A stretch of DNA of 64,000 nt from Peptococcaceae bacterium. Lineage in GTDB: Bacteria > Bacillota > Desulfotomaculia > Desulfotomaculales > JACDOK01. Positions 33,727 to 42,169 of the stretch are shown one piece after another. The stretch is taken from positions 1-64,000 of the forward strand of contig JACDOK010000010.1 in the NCBI GenBank assembly GCA_017656185.1, read 5' to 3'. The notes below the pieces were generated by a model. It was given only the letters and a program-made list of their open reading frames with translations. It did no database searches and was not told the origin of the DNA. How positions within the stretch are numbered: the stretch's first letter is position 1; every line of letters begins with the position of its first letter. Both the position numbers and the translations under genes were made by a program.

Positions 33727-34614
33727 TTGAGAATTTGTCATATTTCCGGTATAGGAATTAATATCAATAACTGGTTCCTTGCTCTCCTAGGTCTATATTT
33801 TGTGGCGGGTGTACTGGGAAAGGGTATGATAGCCTTTGCGGTGGTCTTTTTCCACGAACTGGCCCACGTGTTAGCGGCCCGCAAACTGGGGGTACGGGTA
33901 AGTGAGGCTGAGCTAATGCCTTTTGGCGGCGTGGCCAAAATGAGTAATGAACTGACCCTGGACCCTGCGAAAGAAATCATCGTAGCTGCAGCCGGGCCTC
34001 TTACCAACCTGGCTTTGTTTTTTGGGGCTATAGGGTTGGGACACCACGGAATCTGGCATGAAGAATACGGGCCTTTCTTTATCCAATGTAATATTATGCT
34101 GTTCCTTTTTAACCTGCTACCCGGTTTACCCCTGGACGGAGGACGGGTTTGGAGAGCGTACCTGATTCAGCGGGGGGTAAATTTACCGGTTGCTACACAT
34201 AAAATGGCCGGGTGGGGCCAGTTTTGGGGTGCCGTTATGGTTTTTCTGGGGGTATTAGGGGTAATATACCATGTTTGTGGGCTTGATATTGTTGCTACAG
34301 GCCTTTTCCTTTTTTACGCGGCTACCAGGGAAAAAAAAGATGCACCGTATTTATATGCCCAACACCTTTTGGCCAAACAAAAGGAATTGTTCCACAAAGG
34401 CATTCTTCCTGTTGACATTTTGGTGAGTCTGCAAGACACACCGGCCTGGAAAGTAATACGTAATTTTACCCCCCAACGTTTTCATTTTGTCTACCTGGTA
34501 GACAGGCAGGGGAATATTGTAAGTACACTGGATGAAAATGTGGTGGTACAAGCCGTAATAGAACACGGGGCGACCATTTCCATGGGAAGAGTAAAAGAGG
34601 GATTTCCAAAGTAG
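33727..34614 (+). CDS. spoIVFB: site-2 intramembrane protease SpoIVFB
   Basis: 295 residues, TTG start. M50 zinc protease that cleaves pro-sigma-K in the mother-cell side of the forespore membrane. The zinc motif is HELAH (FFHELAHVLAARKLG, near residues 38-52) and the third ligand lies in NLLPGLPLDGGRVWR. The C-terminal part is a CBS-like tail (VYLVDRQGNIVSTLDENVVV). Fourteen bases after spoIVFA, so coregulated by sigma-E. In Bacillus the pair lies upstream of rplU-rpmA too, as here with rng in between. Confidence 0.93.
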   Translation: MRICHISGIGININNWFLALLGLYFVAGVLGKGMIAFAVVFFHELAHVLAARKLGVRVSEAELMPFGGVAKMSNELTLDPAKEIIVAAAGPLTNLALFFGAIGLGHHGIWHEEYGPFFIQCNIMLFLFNLLPGLPLDGGRVWRAYLIQRGVNLPVATHKMAGWGQFWGAVMVFLGVLGVIYHVCGLDIVATGLFLFYAATREKKDAPYLYAQHLLAKQKELFHKGILPVDILVSLQDTPAWKVIRNFTPQRFHFVYLVDRQGNIVSTLDENVVVQAVIEHGATISMGRVKEGFPK

Positions 34615-34723
34615 GTAGAGAATAGAAAAAAGGAAATACCGTACTAACCCCGGGTAATAATATAAAAAACGGGTGATTTCATATTACATAGCGGTTCATC
34701 GACGTACTAGAGGAGGCAGGCTA

Positions 34724-36583
34724 TTGTCACTAGAAATTGAACATCTTTTGCCGCGGGTTGAGAAACCCGCGCGTTATGTTGGTAGTGAATACAACAGTAT
34801 TGTTAAGGATTGGGATAAGGTAAAGGTTAAAGTAGCCTTTGCCTTTCCTGATGTTTATGAAGTGGGGATGTCCCATCTGGGGTTACAAATTCTTTACCAT
34901 GTCGTTAACCAGCGTGATGACGCATTAATGGAGCGGGTTTTTGCCCCGTGGCCGGATATGGAAAGAGAATTGACTACCTCCGGTCTTCCCTTATTTAGCC
35001 TGGAATCCCGGCGCCCGATAAGTGATTTTGATGTGGTTGCCTTTACTTTACAGTATGAGTTAAGTTATACCAACATATTGAACATGCTTTATTTGGGCGG
35101 AATTCCTCTTTACGCCCGCGACCGGGGGGATGGCGACCCTTTAGTTATTGCCGGTGGCCCTTGTGCTTACAACCCGGAACCGCTGGCTCCTTTCATCGAT
35201 GCCGTTTTTTTGGGAGAAGGGGAGGAAGCCATCCATGAAATTGTGGAAGTGGTGTCCAAGCGCCGGGCCGGCATGGGCAGGCGGTCGCTTCTGCGAGAGC
35301 TTAGCCACATCGATGGTATCTATATACCCTCTTTTTATGATGTACAATACGATGCTTTGGGTTATATCAAGTCTATTGTTCCTGTTGAGGAAGGTATACC
35401 GGAAAAAGTCACAAAGCGTATCATTTCAGATCTCGACCATGCTCCTTTTCCTGCGCGTCCGATCGTACCTTACCTGGGCGTGGTACACGACCGGGCCATG
35501 TTAGAGGTTTTTCGGGGCTGTACGCGGGGATGCCGCTTTTGCCAAGCGGGAGCCGTATATCGCCCGGTGCGTGAGAAACACTTGGAAACACTTCTGCAAC
35601 AAGCTGAGGATATACTTAAAAATACTGGGTATAACGAGCTTTCGTTGGCTTCTTTAAGTACGACCGATTATTCCGGAGTGCGTAAACTGATTACCAAACT
35701 CGTGAAACGGTATAGCGACCAGAATGTAAGTATTTCTTTGCCTTCCTTGCGCGTGGATGCTTTTGCCGTCGATTTGGCCCAAGCTGTCCAAAAGGTACGC
35801 AAAAGCACGCTTACTTTTGCCCCGGAAGCCGGCACGCAGCGTTTACGGAACGTGATTAACAAGCAGGTTACCGAAGAGGATTTACTCCAAACGGCGTATG
35901 TGGCGTTTAGTGCCGGGTGGCTGCGCATTAAACTTTATTTCATGATCGGCCTGCCGACGGAAACTTTCGAAGACTTGGAAGGTATCGCCGATTTAGCACG
36001 CAAAGTGCTGCAAAAAGGCAAAGAAGCCGGTGTTCCGAAAGGACGGCTCAGTGTTACCATTAGTACCTCCTCTTTTGTGCCTAAAGCCCATACCCCCTTT
36101 CAATGGGAACCCCAGGATCCGATAGAGGTGCTGCGTGAAAAACAGGCCCAACTCAAACGGCTGATAAAGGGTAAAGGGCTGGTATTTAACTACCACGATC
36201 CGGAAGCCAGTTTTTTGGAAGCCGTTTTTGCCCGGGGAGACCGGCGGCTGGCTCCTGTGCTTTATCGTGCATGGGAACTTGGTTGCCGTCTCGACGGGTG
36301 GCGGGAGTGCTTCCGTTATGATTTATGGGAACGGGCCTTCCGTGACACCGGGGTTAATCCCGCGTTTTATGCCCAGCGGAGATTTACTTTGGATGATGTA
36401 TTGCCATGGGATCACCTGGATGCCGGTCTCAGCAAGAAATTTCTTTGGCTTGAACGTAAACGCGCCCTGGCTGGTCAGATCACGGAAGATTGCCGTTATG
36501 GTAAATGTACTGGTTGCGGTCTTTGCCCGGCATTGGAAATAGAACCTTACCTACAGGAGGCTCGAGGTGATGCCACGCATTAG
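34724..36583 (+). CDS. radical SAM protein, TIGR03960 type
   Basis: About 619 residues from TTG 34724, seven bases after AGAGGAGG; the longer frame has no ribosome site. An N-terminal B12-binding-like domain (VKVAFAFPDVYEVGMSHLGLQ) precedes a radical SAM core with the cluster motif CTRGCRFC (GCTRGCRFCQAG) and a C-terminal cysteine cluster CRYGKCTGCGLC that may bind a second iron-sulfur centre. It belongs to the family that always pairs with a DUF2344 protein, which overlaps its 3' end here. The reaction is not known; proximity to rng and ribosomal protein genes hints at RNA or ribosome modification. Confidence 0.9.
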   Translation: MSLEIEHLLPRVEKPARYVGSEYNSIVKDWDKVKVKVAFAFPDVYEVGMSHLGLQILYHVVNQRDDALMERVFAPWPDMERELTTSGLPLFSLESRRPISDFDVVAFTLQYELSYTNILNMLYLGGIPLYARDRGDGDPLVIAGGPCAYNPEPLAPFIDAVFLGEGEEAIHEIVEVVSKRRAGMGRRSLLRELSHIDGIYIPSFYDVQYDALGYIKSIVPVEEGIPEKVTKRIISDLDHAPFPARPIVPYLGVVHDRAMLEVFRGCTRGCRFCQAGAVYRPVREKHLETLLQQAEDILKNTGYNELSLASLSTTDYSGVRKLITKLVKRYSDQNVSISLPSLRVDAFAVDLAQAVQKVRKSTLTFAPEAGTQRLRNVINKQVTEEDLLQTAYVAFSAGWLRIKLYFMIGLPTETFEDLEGIADLARKVLQKGKEAGVPKGRLSVTISTSSFVPKAHTPFQWEPQDPIEVLREKQAQLKRLIKGKGLVFNYHDPEASFLEAVFARGDRRLAPVLYRAWELGCRLDGWRECFRYDLWERAFRDTGVNPAFYAQRRFTLDDVLPWDHLDAGLSKKFLWLERKRALAGQITEDCRYGKCTGCGLCPALEIEPYLQEARGDATH

Positions 36584-37250
36584 GGTGGCTTACCGACAAA
36601 ACGGAGCGGCTCGCTTTGTGTCACACCTTGATGTTATGCGGGCTTTTGAGCGTGCTATGCGGCGAGCAGGACTGAAGCTGTCCTATACCCAGGGCTTTAA
36701 TCCCCGCCCCAAGCTGACTTTTGCCGCCCCTCTTCCGGTAGGAATGGTAGGTCTCAGGGAATACGTTGATATCGTACTGGACGAGGCTGCTTCACCGTTC
36801 CTGGTAATGAGCCGGTTAGGACGTGTAATGCCGAAGGGGCTGAGCGTTTTAAATGCCCGCGAGGTACCGGACGAAAGTCCCAACTTAATGGCGGTCGTAC
36901 ATCATGCGCGGTATTTGGCTAAAGGATTCACAAACAAAAAGCCGGATTTAGCTGTAATCCAGGAATCTTTACAAGCGTTCCTGGCCCGCAGGGAGATTTA
37001 TGTGGAGCGGCAAACGTCTAAGGGTGTTAAGAGAAAAGATATCCGCCCAGGCATCAGGAGTATCAATGCTGCCGCTGAGGACCGGGAATTAAGGATCGGT
37101 ATGGAGTTAAAAGCCGGTCAGGAGGGGAATGTTCGGCCCTATGAGGTATTAACGGCTCTACAGCATTTAGGGCCAGTGCAGCCGGACCGCTTTGTGATTA
37201 TCCGCACGGCATTGTTGTCCTCAAACGGCAGGCTTGTTTGGGAGATTTGA
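36570..37250 (+). CDS. DUF2344 / TIGR03936 protein
   Basis: About 226 residues from ATG 36570 (GTG 36567 possible; SD CAGGAGG). Family blocks: RFVSHLDVMRAFERAMRRAGL, SYTQGFNPRPKLTFAAPLPVG and a C-terminal IRTALLSSNGRLVWEI. In many bacteria it is fused to the radical SAM protein encoded upstream; here the two genes overlap by 14 bases, which supports a common function. No function is established. It overlaps the region before rng. Confidence 0.9.
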   Translation: MPRIRVAYRQNGAARFVSHLDVMRAFERAMRRAGLKLSYTQGFNPRPKLTFAAPLPVGMVGLREYVDIVLDEAASPFLVMSRLGRVMPKGLSVLNAREVPDESPNLMAVVHHARYLAKGFTNKKPDLAVIQESLQAFLARREIYVERQTSKGVKRKDIRPGIRSINAAAEDRELRIGMELKAGQEGNVRPYEVLTALQHLGPVQPDRFVIIRTALLSSNGRLVWEI

Positions 37251-37263
37251 AAGGTGGGGGATA

Positions 37264-38505
37264 GTGATCAAAAAAGAAATAATAGCCAGTATGCGAAACG
37301 AAACGACCTGGGTAGCCCTTTTGGAAAATGGGGTACCTGTGGAACTGTATATAGAACCGGCTCAGGAGTTTTGTTTGGTTGGGAGCGTGTTTAAGGGCCG
37401 CGTAGAGAATGTTTTACCCGGTATTGAAGCCGCCTTCGTCGATATTGGTTTAGACCGTAATGCCTTTCTATATGTTAATGATGTTTTACCCTTGCAGCCG
37501 CAAGGAAAACGGCATCCCAGTATCAAGGAACTTATACGCCCGGGACAGGAAATTATGGTTCAGGTAGCAAAAGATCCTTTGGGCAGTAAAGGGCCGCGTG
37601 TGACAATGCGCGTAAACCTACCCGGTAGGTTTACGGTATTGATGCCTACTGTTAATCACCTTGGTATTTCACGCCGCATTGAAGACGAAGAGGAGCGGGA
37701 GCGCCTTAGAGCTCTCATAAACCGGATTAAACCCGACGGTATGGGAATTATCGTCCGCACCGCTGCCAGGGGGGTTGACGGGGAAACGCTTAAGGAAGAT
37801 ATCGATTTATTATGTAGTTTGTGGCGGGACATCCAGGCGAAAGCAAGTACGGTATCGGCTCCGTCAACTTTATACCGCGAGCGTTCCTTGTTGGCACGCA
37901 CCATTCGGGATCTTTTTACGGAGGAAGTAGACCGGATGGTAGTTGATTCCGAGGCGTACCACAGAAAGGTGATTAATATGCTGGACGGGGTGGATGCCGG
38001 CTTAGAAAAACGGGTTGTTCTTGAGAAAAGGGCGGATCTGTTTGAGTATTACGGGGTTAACCAGGAGATTAGCAAAGCCCTGGAGAGACGGGTGTGGTTG
38101 CGGTGTGGGGGATACCTGATATTCGACCAGACGGAAGCGCTTACCGTGATCGATGTAAATACCGGAAAGTATACCGGGCGGATTGATCTTGAAGACACCG
38201 TGTTCAAAACCAACATTGATGCTGCTGTGGAAATTGTTCGCCAGCTCCGGCTGCGTAACCTCGGTGGTATTATTATCATCGATTTTATAGATATGTCCAC
38301 CGAGGAACACCGTAACAAAGTATTAGAAGTATTGGCCGAAGAAATCAAGAAGGACCGGCGGCGCACCCATATTATGGGGTTGACACAGCTAGGTTTGGTT
38401 GAGCTGACCCGTAAAAAGGTACATCCCAGTCTAAGCGAATTGTTGATGACAACCTGTCCCCGATGTGGCGGTGCCGGTAGAGTTGCTTTAGTAGATGAAC
38501 CATAG
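37264..38505 (+). CDS. rng: ribonuclease E/G family protein
   Basis: About 413 residues from GTG 37264 (SD AAGGTGGGGG); the frame from 37234 overlaps the preceding gene. Endoribonuclease for rRNA processing and mRNA decay. The S1 domain starts near GSVFKGRVENVLPGIEAAFVDIG (given in two parts: GSVFKGRVENVLPG and IEAAFVDIG). Catalytic aspartates lie in VIDVNTGKYTG and IIIIDFIDMSTEEHR. A C-terminal CPRCGG zinc link is present. Shorter than E. coli RNase E and of the RNase G type. Upstream of rplU-rpmA, the usual place in Clostridia. Confidence 0.95.
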   Translation: MIKKEIIASMRNETTWVALLENGVPVELYIEPAQEFCLVGSVFKGRVENVLPGIEAAFVDIGLDRNAFLYVNDVLPLQPQGKRHPSIKELIRPGQEIMVQVAKDPLGSKGPRVTMRVNLPGRFTVLMPTVNHLGISRRIEDEEERERLRALINRIKPDGMGIIVRTAARGVDGETLKEDIDLLCSLWRDIQAKASTVSAPSTLYRERSLLARTIRDLFTEEVDRMVVDSEAYHRKVINMLDGVDAGLEKRVVLEKRADLFEYYGVNQEISKALERRVWLRCGGYLIFDQTEALTVIDVNTGKYTGRIDLEDTVFKTNIDAAVEIVRQLRLRNLGGIIIIDFIDMSTEEHRNKVLEVLAEEIKKDRRRTHIMGLTQLGLVELTRKKVHPSLSELLMTTCPRCGGAGRVALVDEP

Positions 38506-38579
38506 GGTTTTGCGTGGGGAGTGTTAAAAATGAGGTTGATAATTTAAGTTGCAGTTGAAGCACCGGGTACTAATATGTT

Positions 38580-38673
38580 ACAATAACCGGTGTGTAAACC
38601 GCACGGGACTGGTAGCAAAAGCGACTTCAGTCCACCATTCCCGGCGAGTCCCAACTGTGAAGGGGGTAAGAAG
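38580..38673 (+). ncRNA. putative L21 leader (5' UTR structure before rplU)
   Basis: The stretch before rplU has several nested pairings: GGACTG (38606-38611) with CAGTCC (38628-38633), CGGGA (38604-38608) with TCCCG further right, and GTG/CAC arms around TAAACC. It sits exactly where Firmicutes carry a ribosomal-protein leader that represses rplU-rpmA. No reading frame of its own is convincing. Identification is by position and structure only. Confidence 0.45.
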
Positions 38674-38985
38674 TTGTACGCTATTATTGAAACAGGCGGA
38701 AAACAATACCGTGTGCAGGAAGGAGATACCTTGTACGTGGAAAAACTGGATGCCGCCGAGGGTGATATTGTAACTGTTGACCGTGTGCTAGCAGTTCAAA
38801 AGGACGGAGATCTGGTGGTTGGTCAGCCGGTAGTTGCCGGTGCGAAAGTTCACTTGAAGGTTCTCAAGAACGGGCGCCGGAAAAAGCTTATTGTATTTAA
38901 ATACAAGCCCAAAAAGAACTACCGGCGCAAGCAGGGGCACAGACAGCCTTATTCGCAGGTACAGGTAGAAAATATCGAGGCCTAG
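38674..38985 (+). CDS. rplU: 50S ribosomal protein L21
   Basis: 103 residues from TTG 38674, seven bases after AAGGGGG; this is the standard L21 length, while the longer frame from 38590 runs through the leader. Binds 23S rRNA with L20. N-terminal [17 protein letters not shown] and C-terminal [18 protein letters not shown] are characteristic. Directly followed by rpmA without the usual prp (ysxB) gene. Confidence 0.98.
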   Translation: MYAIIETGGKQYRVQEGDTLYVEKLDAAEGDIVTVDRVLAVQKDGDLVVGQPVVAGAKVHLKVLKNGRRKKLIVFKYKPKKNYRRKQGHRQPYSQVQVENIEA

Positions 38986-39004
38986 TTACGGGAGGTGAGG
39001 GTTA

Positions 39005-39271
39005 ATGGCTCATAAAAAAGGAGTAGGTAGTTCACGGAACGGCCGCGATTCGGAAGCGAAACGGTTAGGTATTAAACGTGGTGACGGGCAGTTTGTTACT
39101 GCTGGAAGTATTATTGTTCGCCAGCGTGGAACCAAAATCCACCCCGGCCGGAATGTAGGTAAGGGTGGCGATGATACCCTGTTTGCCCTGGTTGATGGTT
39201 TTGTAACCTTCCATCGCAAAGGCAGGGACAAAAAGCAGGTAAGCGTTGTCCCCGCCGAAACGGCGGTTTAA
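39005..39271 (+). CDS. rpmA: 50S ribosomal protein L27
   Basis: 88 residues starting [16 protein letters not shown], the mature-type N-terminus whose tail reaches the peptidyl transferase centre. Many Firmicutes make L27 with a short N-terminal extension cut by the protease Prp; here there is none, and no prp gene lies between rplU and rpmA. SD GGGAGGTGAGG precedes ATG. Confidence 0.98.
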   Translation: MAHKKGVGSSRNGRDSEAKRLGIKRGDGQFVTAGSIIVRQRGTKIHPGRNVGKGGDDTLFALVDGFVTFHRKGRDKKQVSVVPAETAV

Positions 39272-39285
39272 ACCAATTTGTGCCT

Positions 39286-39316
39286 TAAAGACCAGCCCCT
39301 GCGGCTGGTCTTTTTT
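39286..39316 (+). terminator. terminator after rpmA
   Basis: AAAGACCAGCC (39286-39296) and GGCTGGTCTTT (39302-39312) form an 11-bp stem with a five-base loop running into T residues. Confidence 0.95.
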
Positions 39317-39348
39317 ATATCATATTTGATTTTAAGGAGAGAGTCCAA

Positions 39349-40401
39349 ATGACGCATTTCAATTGTCTTTCCACTGGGATTGGCAGCCTGCCTTTTAAGG
39401 AACCACGTGACGCTTTATCCTTAATTGCAAAAAATTTTCCCGCTGTACCGCATTGGCCGCAGCTGCCACAGCGAGGATCACAAGAGGGATTTGTGTTGCA
39501 GTTCTTGAACCCGCTGGTGGAAAACGGACTGCTCGAGCGGAGGGGGGAAAAAGTCTTTTTTGCAACTGATGCTCCCGATTGGGCCGACCGTTTGGCTAAT
39601 TTCTATGCCCTTTACCTTGCCATAGAAGAGGGTGACGAAGCCGTGCTCAATGAGTTCGGGATGCCCGAGAGTGCGGCAGCCGGATTTTATGCTTTTTTGG
39701 AAGAAGTACCGCATTTAATAGAAAGGGCTCAGGCTTTAAAGGGCCAAATCGTGGGACCTCTTACGGTAGGTTTTCAATTGACAGATCAAGGGGGAAGACC
39801 TGCCTATTATGATGAGCAGATAAGGGACGTCATTGTCAAGAATTTAGCCCTGCATGCCCGGTGGCAGGCCCGTACGCTCGCTGCTTACGGCAAAAAGGTT
39901 CTATTATTCATAGATGAACCAGGCATCAGTATCTACGGCCAATCTACCTACATCACGGTTACCCGTGAGATGATTATGGAAGACCTAAATGCGATTGTCG
40001 GAGGCATCCACGCCGAAAATGCCTTGAGTGGGGTTCATTCCTGTGCTGCTGCGGACTGGAGTATTCTTACTGAAAGTAATACCGATATTATCAGCTTTGA
40101 TGCTTATGAGTTCTTCTCCTCTGTCGTGCCTTACCGTAATGCCATCAATAAATTTTTGGAGCGCGGGGGAAATCTGGCATGGGGTATTGTGCCGACTTCA
40201 GAAAAGGCTTTTGCTGAAGACAGTGCGTCTTTAGTGGCCAGGTTTGAAGACTATCAATCGCAGTTGGGTATTGATGAGAAGCTTCTCAAAAAACAAGCGC
40301 TGATCACGCCTGCCTGCGGCGCTGGCACCCTGGCGCCAGAGCTTACAGAACGGATTTATAATCTCACTGCCCGGGTTTCCGCATTGCTAAGGAAAGAATA
40401 G
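39349..40401 (+). CDS. core-MetE-like (cobalamin-independent methionine synthase fold) protein
   Basis: 350 residues, about half of classical MetE and matching only its catalytic C-terminal barrel; also related to uroporphyrinogen decarboxylase-fold methyltransferases. Early signature STGIGSLPFKEPRDAL, then GQIVGPLTVGFQL, IDEPGIS, and zinc-ligand-like GVHSCAAADW (His-x-Cys) with a further Cys in ITPACGAGTL. Core-MetE proteins move a methyl group from a corrinoid protein to homocysteine rather than from folate; that role is likely but unproven. SD AAGGAGAG precedes ATG. No methyl-donor corrinoid protein gene is adjacent. Confidence 0.75.
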   Translation: MTHFNCLSTGIGSLPFKEPRDALSLIAKNFPAVPHWPQLPQRGSQEGFVLQFLNPLVENGLLERRGEKVFFATDAPDWADRLANFYALYLAIEEGDEAVLNEFGMPESAAAGFYAFLEEVPHLIERAQALKGQIVGPLTVGFQLTDQGGRPAYYDEQIRDVIVKNLALHARWQARTLAAYGKKVLLFIDEPGISIYGQSTYITVTREMIMEDLNAIVGGIHAENALSGVHSCAAADWSILTESNTDIISFDAYEFFSSVVPYRNAINKFLERGGNLAWGIVPTSEKAFAEDSASLVARFEDYQSQLGIDEKLLKKQALITPACGAGTLAPELTERIYNLTARVSALLRKE

Positions 40402-40445
40402 TCCTTTTTGAAGTATTTGGATTTAAAAACTGCTGAGGTGATCAC

Positions 40446-41261
40446 GTGCTTCCCGACTATCATATTCATACCGCGCGGTGCGGACACGCTGAAGGTACGA
40501 CGACGGCATACGTGGAAGCCGCCATTAGGAAGGGAATCAAGGAAATCGGTTTCGCCGACCATATTCCCCTGTACTGGTTGGATAATGCCGAGCGGGACCC
40601 GGAACTGGCCATGCCGGAAGCGGAACTCCCCCATTATGTTGCTGAAATACACGAGCTACAGAAAACATATCCTCAAATCACCATCAGGCTTGGTATCGAG
40701 GTGGACTACATTCCCGGCGCGGAAGATGACGCTCGGGCCATAATAGAGGAGTATCCCTTTGATTATGTCCTGGGTTCGATTCATTACATTGACGGCTGGG
40801 GGTTTGACAATCCCGATTTCATTAGTGGCTACGAAGGTAAAGATCCTGATGAAGTATACCGGTGTTATTTTGATCTTTTGCAGCGTGCTGCCTCTTCAGG
40901 GTTGTTTGACATCCTGGCTCATCCCGACCTGATTAAAAAATTCAATTACCGGTCCAGAACGGACCTTAGGCCTCTTTACCAGGAAACGGCACGGGTTATT
41001 GCTCGCGCCGGTACCTGTATCGAAATCAATACGGCAGGGCTGCGCAAGCCCGTACAGGAAATTTATCCCTCCCTTGAATTTTTAACAATCTGCCGCTCGC
41101 ACGGTATTCCGGTAACCGTCGGTTCCGATGCTCATTCCCCGGAAGAAGTAGGGGCCGATTTTGGCCGGGCTGCCGCTTTAGTGCGGGAAGCGGGTTACCG
41201 GCAAATAGTCACCTTCTCCCGCCGCCGGCGCACTGCAATGTTACTTAAAGTAGGTGATTAG
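40446..41261 (+). CDS. PHP-domain histidinol-phosphatase family protein
   Basis: 271 residues, GTG start. Polymerase-and-histidinol-phosphatase domain of the HisJ/HisK type. Metal ligands show in YHIHTARCGHAEG (HxH near residue 6-8), GFADHIPL, GIEVDYIPG, GSIHY, ILAHPDL and the final GSDAHSPEEVG. Would dephosphorylate histidinol phosphate, but no other his gene is nearby, so another phosphoester substrate is possible. Follows the core-MetE gene by 44 bases. Confidence 0.85.
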   Translation: MLPDYHIHTARCGHAEGTTTAYVEAAIRKGIKEIGFADHIPLYWLDNAERDPELAMPEAELPHYVAEIHELQKTYPQITIRLGIEVDYIPGAEDDARAIIEEYPFDYVLGSIHYIDGWGFDNPDFISGYEGKDPDEVYRCYFDLLQRAASSGLFDILAHPDLIKKFNYRSRTDLRPLYQETARVIARAGTCIEINTAGLRKPVQEIYPSLEFLTICRSHGIPVTVGSDAHSPEEVGADFGRAAALVREAGYRQIVTFSRRRRTAMLLKVGD

Positions 41262-41405
41262 TAATTAAGGCACTTTTTACTTTTGTTTGCTACATATTTG
41301 TGCTACACATACCTGGTTAAGTCAAATTAGCAACTCTTCCTTATTTGCGTTGTACTATGCTCTGGCCTGACATATATCTACCTAAGTTCCTTTATTACCA
41401 ATTGA

Positions 41406-41439
41406 CTACCCCTCGCGTAACGCGAGGGGTAGTTTTTTT
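41406..41439 (+). terminator. strong terminator upstream of the dcw cluster
   Basis: CTACCCCTCGCG (41406-41417) and CGCGAGGGGTAG (41421-41432) make a 12-bp perfect stem with a TAA loop followed by seven T. It separates the PHP gene from mraZ. The rest of 41262-41548 holds no gene; a possible -10 (TAAAAT, 41503-41508) lacks a clear -35. Confidence 0.96.
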
Positions 41440-41548
41440 GACAATTGTACCTTACCTCCTATTCTCTTAGGACCGTTTTCCTATTTTAGAAAGTTTTTGG
41501 GGTAAAATAGAAGGATTTAGCAGGAGTTTTAAAATGGCCGCCGAATAA

Positions 41549-41578
41549 GGTGTGGTGTAAAGTGGAGGAAAGTGGTGG
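41549..41578 (+). promoter_or_regulatory. MraZ box (three decamer repeats)
   Basis: Three in-register ten-base units with a central GTGG: GGTGTGGTGT (41549-41558), AAAGTGGAGG (41559-41568) and AAAGTGGTGG (41569-41578). MraZ is known to bind such direct repeats upstream of its own gene. They lie 29 bases before the mraZ start, inside the leader, fitting autoregulation of the dcw cluster. Confidence 0.75.
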
Positions 41579-41606
41579 AGTATTCCCTCCCAGTGGGGTG
41601 AACGGG

Positions 41607-42044
41607 TTGTTTATTGGAGAATACCAGCACACGATGGATAGCAAGGGTAGGTTATTTATTCCGGCCCGGTTCCGGGAGGGATTAGGTGAAAAGTTTGTGA
41701 TCACCAAGGGGCTCGACCGCTGTTTGTTTCTTTATTCGGCCCATGAATGGGAAATAATGGAAAAGAAGTTGCGTAAGCTCCCGATGGCCAAGGCAGATGC
41801 CAGAGCTTTCGTACGGTTGTTTTTCTCCGGTGCGGCTGAATTAGAATTGGATAAGCAGGGGAGAATATTAATTCCGGCTCCCCTTCGTGAATATGCCAAA
41901 TTGGAAAAAGATGTCGTAGTATTGGGTGTTTCATCTCGCGTTGAAATTTGGTCTCTGAGTGAATGGCAGCGCTACAGCTCATCTGCGGCGGAAGATTACG
42001 AACAAATCGCCGAGAAGATTGTTGATCTTGATATTGACTTTTAG
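41607..42044 (+). CDS. mraZ: transcriptional regulator MraZ
   Basis: About 145 residues from TTG 41607, giving the standard N-terminus [20 protein letters not shown]; the frame extends upstream to 41550 but runs through the MraZ box. Two AbrB-like DXXXR repeats: [13 protein letters not shown] and [13 protein letters not shown]. Forms a ring that binds its box and regulates the division and cell-wall operon. First gene of the cluster; rsmH follows after 125 bases, where a TGGGA/TCCCA hairpin and a T-run (about 42129-42161) may act as a weak attenuator. Confidence 0.95.
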   Translation: MFIGEYQHTMDSKGRLFIPARFREGLGEKFVITKGLDRCLFLYSAHEWEIMEKKLRKLPMAKADARAFVRLFFSGAAELELDKQGRILIPAPLREYAKLEKDVVVLGVSSRVEIWSLSEWQRYSSSAAEDYEQIAEKIVDLDIDF

Positions 42045-42169
42045 GATCGTGGGGCTTTGCTTCCTGCCAATGAAGCTATCGTCCACCCAGGCCGCCCTCT
42101 AGTTTATATTCCGGGCGACCGCCGGAGGTTGGGAGCAAAAGTCCCACAACATTTCTTTTTTTCAAAGGG

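Noticed and set aside
42129-42161. Terminator between mraZ and rsmH
   Set aside because: The stem is only about five pairs with a bulge although T residues follow; too weak to call more than a possible attenuator.
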